This document shows positions 7,823-14,958 of a DNA stretch of 40,774 nucleotides, one piece after another (position 1 is the first letter of the stretch; each line of letters opens with the position of its first letter). The position numbers were made by a program, and so were the translations under genes. This DNA comes from Flavobacteriaceae bacterium (GTDB lineage: Bacteria; Bacteroidota; Bacteroidia; Flavobacteriales; Flavobacteriaceae). The stretch covers positions 1 through 40,774 of the forward strand of contig JAHEHE010000015.1 in NCBI GenBank assembly GCA_024644725.1, in the 5' to 3' direction. The notes under the pieces were generated by a model. The model was not told where the DNA came from and made no database searches. It was given only the letters and a program-made list of their open reading frames with translations.

Positions 7823-9217
7823 ATGAAGAAATCGCTTGGATTCCTTTTTTTCTTCTTTTTACTGCCATTCATTGCCTTAGCACAAGACACCAATCTTACG
7901 ATACATCCCAATGAAGGCGCTTCCATGCATTCAATAATGCGGGGTGTCCTGGGCATGATCGTTTTAATCGCCCTGGCCTATGCATTCAGCTCGAATCGAA
8001 AGGCAATCCGCTGGAGGACCGTGGGCATAGGACTGGCCTTTCAACTCCTGATCGCAATTGGAGTCCTGAAGGTGAGATTCATTCAAGGAGCCTTTGAAGC
8101 TGTCGGGAAAATTTTTGTGAGTATCCTCGATTTTACTCGGGCCGGAAGTCAATTCCTGTTTGAGGGACTGGTGGCGGACATGAACACCTTCGGATACATC
8201 TTTGCCTTCCAGGTGCTGCCCACAATCATCTTCTTCTCTGCCCTAACCTCTTTGCTCTATTACCTGGGAGTGATCCAGAAGATCGTAAAGGGACTGGCCT
8301 GGCTCTTGTCGAAAAGCCTGGAAATCTCAGGGGCCGAGAGCCTCAGCGTGGCAGGGAATATTTTTCTCGGGCAGACAGAAGCGCCCCTGTTGATCAAGGC
8401 CTATCTGGAGAAAATGAACCGCTCGGAGATTCTCCTCGTTATGATTGGCGGCATGGCAACCGTAGCAGGAGCCGTTCTTGCGGCTTATATCGGATTTCTC
8501 GGTGGGGATGACCCGGAAATGAGACTTCAGTTTGCGAAACACCTGCTGGCTGCCTCGGTAATGGCAGCGCCCGGAGCGATTGTGGTTTCCAAAATACTGT
8601 ATCCGCAGACTCATCAGATCAATACGGATGTTAGCGTTTCCAATGAAAAAATTGGATCGAACATCCTGGATGCCATTTCCAACGGGACCACCGAAGGCTT
8701 GAAGCTGGCAGTGAATGTCGGGGCCATGCTCCTGGTCTTTGTCGCATTTATCGCCATGATCAATGGGATATTGGGATGGTTCGGAGACTTCACGCACATC
8801 AACACATGGATGGAGGCCAATACGCCCTATCCCAAACTTACGCTAGAATCCATTTTGGGTACTGTATTTGCTCCGCTGATGTGGCTGATCGGTGTTGCCC
8901 GAAACGACATGATGATGATGGGGCAGCTCTTGGGGATCAAGCTCGCAGCAAGCGAATTTGTAGGATACATCCAGCTGGCAGAGCTCAAGGATGTCAGCAA
9001 TGAGCTTCACCTCAACAACGCCAAATCAGTGATCATGGCTACTTATATGCTGTGTGGGTTTGCGAACTTTGCATCCATTGGCATTCAAATCGGTGGGATC
9101 GGGTCCCTTGCACCCGGACAGCGCACCACTCTGTCGGAATTCGGGATGAAGGCGCTGATTGGAGGTTCCATTGCTTCCTTGATGTCGGCTACAATAGCCG
9201 GAATGATCATCGGCTAG
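7823..9217 (+). CDS. NupC-type concentrative nucleoside transporter
   Basis: Encodes 464 residues from the ATG at 7823; an overlapping longer frame starting at 7625 reads through the previous gene and is an artefact. The protein begins with what looks like a signal peptide (FLFFFFLLPFIALAQ), then a short polar stretch, then the transporter core. Family landmarks are NIFLGQTEAPLLI, the GGMATVAGAVLAAYIG segment and LMWLIGVARNDM. Concentrative transporters move nucleosides with H+ or Na+ across the inner membrane. The position ahead of thyA suits pyrimidine salvage. The start is only seven bases after the nuclease stop, so the two genes are probably co-transcribed. Confidence 0.93.
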   Translation: MKKSLGFLFFFFLLPFIALAQDTNLTIHPNEGASMHSIMRGVLGMIVLIALAYAFSSNRKAIRWRTVGIGLAFQLLIAIGVLKVRFIQGAFEAVGKIFVSILDFTRAGSQFLFEGLVADMNTFGYIFAFQVLPTIIFFSALTSLLYYLGVIQKIVKGLAWLLSKSLEISGAESLSVAGNIFLGQTEAPLLIKAYLEKMNRSEILLVMIGGMATVAGAVLAAYIGFLGGDDPEMRLQFAKHLLAASVMAAPGAIVVSKILYPQTHQINTDVSVSNEKIGSNILDAISNGTTEGLKLAVNVGAMLLVFVAFIAMINGILGWFGDFTHINTWMEANTPYPKLTLESILGTVFAPLMWLIGVARNDMMMMGQLLGIKLAASEFVGYIQLAELKDVSNELHLNNAKSVIMATYMLCGFANFASIGIQIGGIGSLAPGQRTTLSEFGMKALIGGSIASLMSATIAGMIIG

Positions 9218-9222
9218 AATTA

Positions 9223-9255
9223 TTGTTTATAATTCCCCGGAAAACTTTATCTTTG
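9223..9255 (+). promoter_or_regulatory. Putative thyA promoter
   Basis: TTG at 9223-9225 and TATCTTTG at 9248-9255 are separated by 22 bases, within the spacing accepted for Bacteroidota sigma-A promoters. Initiation near 9262 would give an 86-base leader. The -33 element sits in a small AT-rich hairpin (GAATTAT/ATAATTC, 9217-9235) that starts on the nupC stop codon. Confidence 0.5.
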
Positions 9256-9347
9256 AAACGCTTCTTGCAGACTGTTGCTATGCGGATCTGTGAAGCATTC
9301 CCCTTGCTGATTCAACTGATGATTTTGAACGAATAATCAAATTATTG

Positions 9348-10172
9348 ATGAGACAATACCTAGACCTGATCCAACATGTGATCGACAACGGAGTGACCAA
9401 AGAAGACCGAACAGGTACCGGAACGCGAAGTGTTTTTGGCTATCAAATGCGTTTTGATCTCAATGAGGGTTTCCCAATGGTGACCACGAAAAAGTTGCAC
9501 CTGAAATCGATCATTCACGAATTGTTGTGGTTTCTTAAGGGCGACACCAACATTGGCTACCTCAATGAGAACGGGGTCAAAATCTGGGATGCCTGGGCCA
9601 ACGAGAATGGTGACCTGGGGCCGGTCTACGGATATCAGTGGAGAAACTGGAACGGAGAGGGTATCGATCAAATCAGTGAGCTCGTCGAGACCATCAAGAC
9701 GAATCCCGACAGTCGAAGAATGATCATCAGCGCCTGGAACCCAAGTGTTCTTCCGGATACTTCGGTGAGTTTTGAAGAAAATGTAGCCAATGGCAAAGCT
9801 GCCCTTCCTCCCTGCCATGCCTTTTTTCAATTTTATGTGAGCGAAGGAAAGCTGTCCTGCCAGCTGTATCAGCGTAGCGCCGATATTTTTCTTGGCGTTC
9901 CTTTCAACATTGCCTCTTACGCCTTGCTGACCATGATGCTTGCCCAGGTGACAGATCTCGGCTATGGTGACTTCGTGCACACCTTCGGAGATGCTCATAT
10001 TTACAGCAATCACATGGATCAGATACGTTTGCAGCTCAGCAGGGACCCCAGACCTCTCCCGCAGATGATCCTGAATCCTGAGGTCAAAAATATCTTTGAA
10101 TTTACATTCAAAGACTTTAACTTAGTAAATTATAATCCGCATCCGCACATTAAAGGCGCTGTTTCGGTATAA
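9348..10172 (+). CDS. thyA: Thymidylate synthase
   Basis: Encodes 274 residues from ATG 9348; a TTG one codon upstream is less likely. The enzyme methylates dUMP to dTMP with methylene-tetrahydrofolate, producing dihydrofolate. The catalytic cysteine is C156 in [10 protein letters not shown]. Other landmarks are [13 protein letters not shown] (phosphate loop), [10 protein letters not shown], the arginine pair in DSRRMI and [13 protein letters not shown]. Compared with the 264-residue E. coli enzyme there is a roughly ten-residue insertion just before the catalytic cysteine (around [10 protein letters not shown]). The dihydrofolate it makes would be recycled by folA, encoded two genes downstream. 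Confidence 0.98.
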   Translation: MRQYLDLIQHVIDNGVTKEDRTGTGTRSVFGYQMRFDLNEGFPMVTTKKLHLKSIIHELLWFLKGDTNIGYLNENGVKIWDAWANENGDLGPVYGYQWRNWNGEGIDQISELVETIKTNPDSRRMIISAWNPSVLPDTSVSFEENVANGKAALPPCHAFFQFYVSEGKLSCQLYQRSADIFLGVPFNIASYALLTMMLAQVTDLGYGDFVHTFGDAHIYSNHMDQIRLQLSRDPRPLPQMILNPEVKNIFEFTFKDFNLVNYNPHPHIKGAVSV

Positions 10173-10193
10173 TCCCCCAAAAAAAGAGATATT

Positions 10194-10412
10194 ATGAATG
10201 CTTTGGAGTTGAAATTGAACCTGATCAAACACATAACACAAATTGAGGATGTGAGCCTCTTGCAGCGCATGCAGGCTTTCTTGAACACCTCAGGAACCCT
10301 TTATAACAAGACATTGAATGAAATTCCGTCTTTGAGAAACAACAAAGACAAAGAATTCAATGACAAAGAGGATTTCACGGACTACATCAAGGAATGGGTC
10401 AAGGACATGTAA
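10194..10412 (+). CDS. Small hypothetical protein (72 residues)
   Basis: I do not recognise a named family. The N-terminus (LELKLNLIKHITQIEDVSLLQRMQAFL) resembles the small helical proteins common in Bacteroidota that sometimes act as antitoxins, but no toxin gene lies beside it. The second half is polar and rich in Lys, Asp and Glu (NNKDKEFNDKEDF). It lies 21 bases after thyA and 11 bases before the 2TM gene, so it is probably part of the thyA-folA transcript. A purine-rich stretch (AAAAAAGAGAT) precedes the ATG. It is a good coding candidate by position and composition; function is unknown. Confidence 0.75.
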   Translation: MNALELKLNLIKHITQIEDVSLLQRMQAFLNTSGTLYNKTLNEIPSLRNNKDKEFNDKEDFTDYIKEWVKDM

Positions 10413-10423
10413 ACTGAATCGTT

Positions 10424-10789
10424 TTGAATTCAAACCTGGACCACGAACTCTACGAAAAAGCCCGGAAAAGGACCAAACAGAAAAAACGACTGTATTTTCA
10501 TTTTGTATTTTTCCTGGTCGGCTCGGTTTTTCTTGTCGTGCTGAACAAAGTCGTAAAATTCCATGAAGAGATTGACTGGTATGTTTGGGGTATTCTGGTT
10601 TGGTTATTTTTCCTTGTCATTCATGCTGTAAGAGTTCTGTTTATGAATCGCTTTTTCGATAAAGACTGGGAGCGTATTCAGACAGAAAAACTCATTCAAA
10701 AGCACGAAAAAAAGGTAGTCAAACTAGAGAAAAAACTCACCAAAGAAGGGCTGATTCCCCCTCCGGAAGAAACAGAATCAAATTCCTGA
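10424..10789 (+). CDS. 2TM domain-containing protein, TTG start
   Basis: Encodes about 121 residues. The core is a 2TM domain: basic N-terminus (YEKARKRTKQKKRLYFHF), a first membrane helix (FVFFLVGSVFLVVL), a short turn, a second helix (WYVWGILVWLFFLVIHAVRVLF), then a charged coiled-coil-like tail (LIQKHEKKVVKLEKKLTKEG). The family is frequent in Bacteroidota, sometimes fused to LytTR regulators; alone its role is unknown. No ATG lies in frame between the upstream stop (10415-10417) and the membrane region, so the TTG at 10424 is the only reasonable start. It is followed by folA after three bases. Confidence 0.85.
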   Translation: MNSNLDHELYEKARKRTKQKKRLYFHFVFFLVGSVFLVVLNKVVKFHEEIDWYVWGILVWLFFLVIHAVRVLFMNRFFDKDWERIQTEKLIQKHEKKVVKLEKKLTKEGLIPPPEETESNS

Positions 10790-10792
10790 CAC

Positions 10793-11278
10793 ATGGTAAC
10801 AATCATTGCAGCGGTGGGTCGTAACAGGGCCCTCGGAAAGGATAATGACCTCATATGGCACATACCGGCAGATCTTCGTCGCTTCAAAAGCCTGACACGG
10901 GGTCACCACGTCATCATGGGCAGAAAGACCTTTGAGTCCCTGGGGCGGCCACTTCCCAAAAGAACGAATATCATTGTGAGTAGAAATCCGGATTACAAGG
11001 CTGAAGGATGCATCGTGGTAAATTCACTGGAAAAAGCCCTCGTAATTGCTCAATCTGATCCCAACCCTTTCATACTGGGAGGTGCCGAAATCTATAAGCA
11101 GGCCCTCTCATTTGCAGACGCAATGGACCTCACCTATGTCCATGAGGATTTTGAAGCCGATGCCTTTTTCCCTGAATTCGATCCTCAGGAATGGGAATTA
11201 ACGGGTCAGGAAGACTTTAAGAAAGATGATGAGAACCCTTATGATTACAGTTTCGTTCAGTACAAAAAAAGAAAGTGA
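10793..11278 (+). CDS. folA: Dihydrofolate reductase
   Basis: Encodes 161 residues, close to the E. coli length of 159. Landmarks are the N-terminal strand and Met20-like loop (IIAAVGRNRALGKDNDLIW), the catalytic acid D27 in IPADLRRF, the NADPH motif MGRKTFESLGRPLPKR, and ILGGAEIYKQAL. It reduces the dihydrofolate made by thyA, two genes upstream, back to tetrahydrofolate. The last codons lie in the T-tract and stem of a terminator belonging to the opposite-strand gene. Confidence 0.97.
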   Translation: MVTIIAAVGRNRALGKDNDLIWHIPADLRRFKSLTRGHHVIMGRKTFESLGRPLPKRTNIIVSRNPDYKAEGCIVVNSLEKALVIAQSDPNPFILGGAEIYKQALSFADAMDLTYVHEDFEADAFFPEFDPQEWELTGQEDFKKDDENPYDYSFVQYKKRK

Positions 11279-11300
11279 GCTCGAAAAACTCCGAACTCAC
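11263..11300 (-). terminator. Terminator of the secreted-protein gene, overlapping the folA stop
   Basis: GTGAG-C-TCG (11275-11283) pairs with CGA-A-CTCAC (11292-11300), one mismatch. Read on the minus strand it is followed by the complement of the A-rich stretch 11263-11274, giving a strong T-tract. It therefore terminates the minus-strand gene, and the stem contains the folA TGA (11276-11278). Confidence 0.65.
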
Positions 11301-11338
11301 TCTCAAATCACTGGACAATAACTAATTAATAATCACAC

Positions 11339-11929
11339 TTAGATCTTTACCGATTTGACGTATTTCCTTCCGTTGGATCGGAAAACAAACAGGTATTCAC
11401 CTTTTTTAGAGCTTGAGAAATCATAGACTCTTTCTATAAAAGGTTCTTTTTCAAATTTTTCGGAGAGAACAACATCCGAATTCGACGCGTAATAGATCTT
11501 GAAATCCATTGGAGCCGCTTCAAAAGAAGTTCTGGAAACGAAAACCATGTCATCTTTCACGCGAACCATTGGTTTGAAAATTGTAGCTTTCTCCTCCTTG
11601 CGGAAGTTGACCTCGCTTGATTCTACATCGAACGGGATGACTACAATCTCCAACTCTGTGTCGAGCTCGAAATAATACTCTCCATTGGGCAATGATGTCA
11701 GATCAAAACCCTTTGAATACTCACCGGTCTTCTGAATGGCCTCTTTGTAGAGCACGAGACCGTTGAAATCCTTGATAAGAAGCATTGAACCCTTGCTCAC
11801 TTTGGCAAAGCTCATACTGGTTACTTTTGGTTCCTTTTCTTTTACCGGTTCTTTCAGGTCATTGGCAAAGCCCAATAAGGAAACCGAAAGAGCACATGCA
11901 ATCAGACCTTTTTTAGTTAATTTTTTCAT
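11339..11929 (-). CDS. Secreted protein with two related beta-sandwich repeats, unknown function
   Basis: Encodes 196 residues. A signal peptide is clear (basic MKKLTKKG, hydrophobic LIACALSVSLLGFA). The mature part appears to hold two copies of one fold. Copy 1 (about 45-105) runs IKDFNGLVLYKE to FDLTSLPNGEYYFEL. Copy 2 (about 140-196) runs YYASNSDVVLSEKF to YDFSSSKKGEYLFVF. The pattern resembles the type A C-terminal sorting domain of type IX secretion, although here it forms the whole protein. A -7 element and a terminator frame it as a single-gene unit. It is divergent from the second AraC-type regulator, which might control it (inference). Confidence 0.8.
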   Translation of the reverse strand: MKKLTKKGLIACALSVSLLGFANDLKEPVKEKEPKVTSMSFAKVSKGSMLLIKDFNGLVLYKEAIQKTGEYSKGFDLTSLPNGEYYFELDTELEIVVIPFDVESSEVNFRKEEKATIFKPMVRVKDDMVFVSRTSFEAAPMDFKIYYASNSDVVLSEKFEKEPFIERVYDFSSSKKGEYLFVFRSNGRKYVKSVKI

Positions 11930-11957
11930 GATAATATATTATTAAAATTAGACACTA

Positions 11958-11965
11958 CAAATGTA
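11958..11965 (-). promoter_or_regulatory. Putative -7 element for the secreted-protein gene
   Basis: The minus strand reads TACATTTG, matching TAnnTTTG, 28 bases before the ATG at 11929. No clear -33 TTG is seen. Confidence 0.4.
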
Positions 11966-11991
11966 TGGCCAAATGAAAGCGCAGAAAACAA

Positions 11992-12028
11992 CACTATTAA
12001 TCAGTTTATGCACTATATTATCAGTTTA
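11992..12028 (+). repeat. Tandem imperfect direct repeat, possible AraC-type operator
   Basis: CACTAT-TA-ATCAGTTTA (11992-12008) recurs as CACTATATTATCAGTTTA (12011-12028). The 9-base core ATCAGTTTA is identical, and the cores start exactly 20 bases apart, two helical turns. Such tandem half-sites on one face of the helix are typical for AraC-family dimers. The repeat lies in the AT-rich gap between the secreted-protein gene and the AraC-type regulator. Confidence 0.5.
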
Positions 12029-12052
12029 CAATAATTTAACATTAATAATAGT

Positions 12053-12115
12053 TAATTTTGTATATTATATGGTTAAATTCGCATAGAAGTTAGCCTTTTA
12101 AAACCTTTACTTTTG
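12053..12115 (+). promoter_or_regulatory. Two -7 elements upstream of the second AraC regulator
   Basis: TAATTTTG (12053-12060) and TACTTTTG (12108-12115) both match TAnnTTTG. The second predicts initiation near 12122, just before the ATG at 12133, and shows that the in-frame GTG at 12115 is upstream of the message and not a start. Confidence 0.4.
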
Positions 12116-12132
12116 TGAGAAACAGGACAAAC

Positions 12133-13005
12133 ATGATTAACAAAAAGCCGAGTTTCGAGAAGATAAGCCCGAGTTTTGGAAGCTCTATCCTGGTGAAACA
12201 GCATAATAATGAAGTTCAGATGACCAACGCTTTCTGGCATTTTCATCCGGAAGTCGAATTGGTCTACGTCAACAAGGGAGAAGGCAAAAGACATATAGGC
12301 AATCACCTTTCCTATTTCAACAACAGCATGTTGATTCTGATTGGGGCCAATCTGCCACACAATGGGTTTGTCGATCGACTCACGACAACTGGGAAGGAAA
12401 CTATCGTGCAATTCAAATTGGATTTTTTGGGAAACACCTTTTACAATATCCCTGAAATGGTCAATATCAATGCACTTTTTGAAAGGGCGAAGAAAGGGAT
12501 ACTCTTCAAACCCGACACGAAGAAGCTGGTAGGCCCTAAAATAGAGGAACTGGTTGAAATCGATGGAATGGCACGAGTCATCAAGCTACTGGAAATACTC
12601 AATGATCTTTCGCAGGCCAATGACTACTCACTATTGAATGCAGATGGGTTTGCCTTTGAGACCGAGCCACAGGACAGTGAAAAAATCGATATCATCTTCA
12701 AACACGTCAATAAAAACTTCAAAAGACACATCAGCCTGGATGAGATCGCAGACAAAGTGAGCATGACGACGCCCGCTTTTTGCAGGTATTTCAAAAAAGC
12801 TACGGGCAAAACTTTCACCAAGCTTGTCAACGAGTACCGCGTGGTTCACGCAACAAAATTGCTTCAGGAAAACCAGGCGAGCATTACCGACATTTGCTTC
12901 GAATGCGGCTTCAACAACTTTTCACATTTCAATCGCCTGTTCAAGGAATTCACCGGAAAGAGCGCCTCAAAATACCGAAGCGAGATGAAAAGGATAATTC
13001 AGTAG
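12133..13005 (+). CDS. AraC-family transcriptional regulator with N-terminal cupin
   Basis: Encodes 290 residues from the ATG at 12133, preceded by AGGA six bases upstream; a GTG at 12115 overlaps the probable -7 element. Residues about 20-110 form a cupin sensor: FWHFHPEVELVYVNKGEG, then a GNHLSYFNNSMLILIGANLPH segment with the His/Glu pattern seen in sugar-sensing members. The C-terminal 100 residues are the AraC helix-turn-helix pair (ISLDEIADKVSMTTPAFCRYF and ITDICFECGFNNFSHFNRLFK). The gene is divergent from the secreted-protein gene and converges on sppA with one base between stop codons. The ligand is unknown. Confidence 0.93.
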   Translation: MINKKPSFEKISPSFGSSILVKQHNNEVQMTNAFWHFHPEVELVYVNKGEGKRHIGNHLSYFNNSMLILIGANLPHNGFVDRLTTTGKETIVQFKLDFLGNTFYNIPEMVNINALFERAKKGILFKPDTKKLVGPKIEELVEIDGMARVIKLLEILNDLSQANDYSLLNADGFAFETEPQDSEKIDIIFKHVNKNFKRHISLDEIADKVSMTTPAFCRYFKKATGKTFTKLVNEYRVVHATKLLQENQASITDICFECGFNNFSHFNRLFKEFTGKSASKYRSEMKRIIQ

Positions 13006-13006
13006 A

Positions 13007-14773
13007 TCAATTGATCTCGATGAGAAACGGCAAACGTGTCTGAATTCCTTTCAATTCACTGAATTCTTTGATTCTTTGCAGGGCTTGATAATTTGATTCC
13101 CCGAGCTCAGTCTTCAGCATGTTCTCTTTGACTTTTGCGAACGGACCCTTGAAGATATCCTTGAACTCCTTTTCGTAGTCTGGGTAATTACGGACGCGGT
13201 ATTCTGTGATGCCCACCAGGTCGGCAGCTGTCCGAACCGCGTCTTCCAGGCTCCCCAGCTCATCGACAAGACCCTTTTCCAGAGCTTCTTTTCCGGTCCA
13301 TACCCGGCCCTGAGCTATACTGTCCACCTCTTCAAAGGTCATCTTTCTTCCTTCCGCTACTTTCGTGACAAACGTATTGTATACACGCTCTATGCCTTCA
13401 CGGGTCACCATATAGAAATCCTCATTCATAGGCTCGAAAATGCTGTATCCAACTGATCGCTTGTTGGTTCCGATTTGCTCGGCATTGATTCCGATTCGCT
13501 TGCTGAATTCACTGATATTGGGGATTGCACCAAATACCCCTATGCTACCTGTAATTGTTGTAGGTTCGGCGATTATCCGGTCGGCATTGCAGGAGATGTA
13601 ATATCCTCCTGAAGTTGCGTAGCTTCCCATGGAAACCACTACTGGCTTTTCTTCCTTGGTAATTTCAATTTCTCTCAATATGATATCAGACGCTAACGCG
13701 CTACCCCCTGGGGAATTCACTCGGAGCACAATGGCTTTGACATCTTTTGCCGCTTTGGCCTTCTGCAATGCCTCTTTAATAAGCTCCTGTCCGATGATCC
13801 TTTCGTCACCCTTGCCATACATGATCTCCCCCTGGGCATAGATCACGGCAATTTTATCTTTAGCCGTTGACATGATTCGACCTTTTCCCGACTTGATATA
13901 ATTTTCAACTGAGATTCGACTCAATTTACTGTCTTCATTCACCTCTGAGAGGTTTTTGAGCAACTTGATGTACTGATCTTTTGGCATCTGTCCGGTTAGC
14001 AATCCGTTCTCAATGGCGAGATTAGGATTTCTGGCCAGAAGGCTATCTGCAATCTCATTGATTCTTTCTGATGTCATTCCGCGGTTCTCTCCCATGTCTG
14101 CGACCAGCTCCCCCCAAATTGAGTTTAGGAAAGCGAAGGTCTGCTCCCGGTTGGCCTCGCTCATTTCATTGGCCAAAAAGGGTTCCACCGCACTTTTGTA
14201 TTTGCCATGACGGATGACCTCCATTTTGATTCCGTACTTGTCCTGAAAGTCCTTGAAGAAAAGAATTTCACTCGAGAGCCCTTTGAAATCAAGGCCGCCT
14301 TCCGGGTAGATATAGATGGAATCCGCCACCGAGCTCAAATAGTAATTCTTCTGGTCATAGTAATCCGCATAAGCGACTATGAATTTGCCCGATTCCTTAA
14401 ACTCGTTAAGCTTGTCTCTTATTTCCTGCACCTGGGCAATTCCTGCCCGCAAAAACATCGATTCAATGCTGATACCCTTTATTTTCTCATCGTATTTGGC
14501 ATTGTCAATTGCGTTGATGACCGTGTTCAAACCTATACGCTCATCTTCGAAACCCAGAAGCTGTTCAAAGGGATCATCACTTTTCGGAGCGAAGTCCCGG
14601 ATTTGCTTGTCCAATCTGAGAACAAGTACTGAATTGTCCTTCACTAAAATCCTCTCTTCTTCCATAAAGCTCGAGCTGAGAGCCGAGCCAATTGCAAAGA
14701 ATATGAAGAACATGATAAAAAATGAGATGAATACACCAAGTATCACCGCCAGCAGTTCTCGTAAAAATGTCAT
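13007..14773 (-). CDS. sppA: Signal peptide peptidase SppA, long (67 kDa) type
   Basis: Encodes 588 residues from the ATG at 14773 (MTFLRELLAV); a start ten codons earlier is possible. An N-terminal membrane anchor (about 11-32) is followed by two tandem S49 domains, as in the E. coli 67-kDa enzyme. The catalytic lysine is K193 in GKYKSAVEPF in the first domain and the nucleophile is S388 in YATSGGYY in the second, so the Ser/Lys dyad is intact. NSPGGSAL and the TITGSIGVFG segment are also conserved. It cleaves signal peptide remnants in the inner membrane with its active site facing the periplasm. It is divergent from the folK fusion. Confidence 0.96.
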   Translation of the reverse strand: MTFLRELLAVILGVFISFFIMFFIFFAIGSALSSSFMEEERILVKDNSVLVLRLDKQIRDFAPKSDDPFEQLLGFEDERIGLNTVINAIDNAKYDEKIKGISIESMFLRAGIAQVQEIRDKLNEFKESGKFIVAYADYYDQKNYYLSSVADSIYIYPEGGLDFKGLSSEILFFKDFQDKYGIKMEVIRHGKYKSAVEPFLANEMSEANREQTFAFLNSIWGELVADMGENRGMTSERINEIADSLLARNPNLAIENGLLTGQMPKDQYIKLLKNLSEVNEDSKLSRISVENYIKSGKGRIMSTAKDKIAVIYAQGEIMYGKGDERIIGQELIKEALQKAKAAKDVKAIVLRVNSPGGSALASDIILREIEITKEEKPVVVSMGSYATSGGYYISCNADRIIAEPTTITGSIGVFGAIPNISEFSKRIGINAEQIGTNKRSVGYSIFEPMNEDFYMVTREGIERVYNTFVTKVAEGRKMTFEEVDSIAQGRVWTGKEALEKGLVDELGSLEDAVRTAADLVGITEYRVRNYPDYEKEFKDIFKGPFAKVKENMLKTELGESNYQALQRIKEFSELKGIQTRLPFLIEIN

Positions 14774-14958
14774 CTGAGTCTTTTTAATATGAGTCGCTAT
14801 CAAACCCTTATTGTTACAGGCCTCAAAAAGGCTTTACACATTAGGTGTTTTTAGAACATTGTTTGTTTCTTTGTACTCGTAAATGGTAAAGTTTGAACGG
14901 CGTTGCAAGATACTGCCTTTCCCCATAATAAACAATGCCTTTCGGGGCCTATCCACGG

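Noticed and set aside
9360-10013. 217-residue minus-strand frame within thyA
   Set aside because: Shadow of a highly conserved gene; no own start signals.
10194-10412. Possible antitoxin of a toxin-antitoxin pair
   Set aside because: The N-terminal helix pattern is reminiscent, but no RelE/ParE-like or other toxin gene is adjacent; the neighbour is a 2TM membrane protein.
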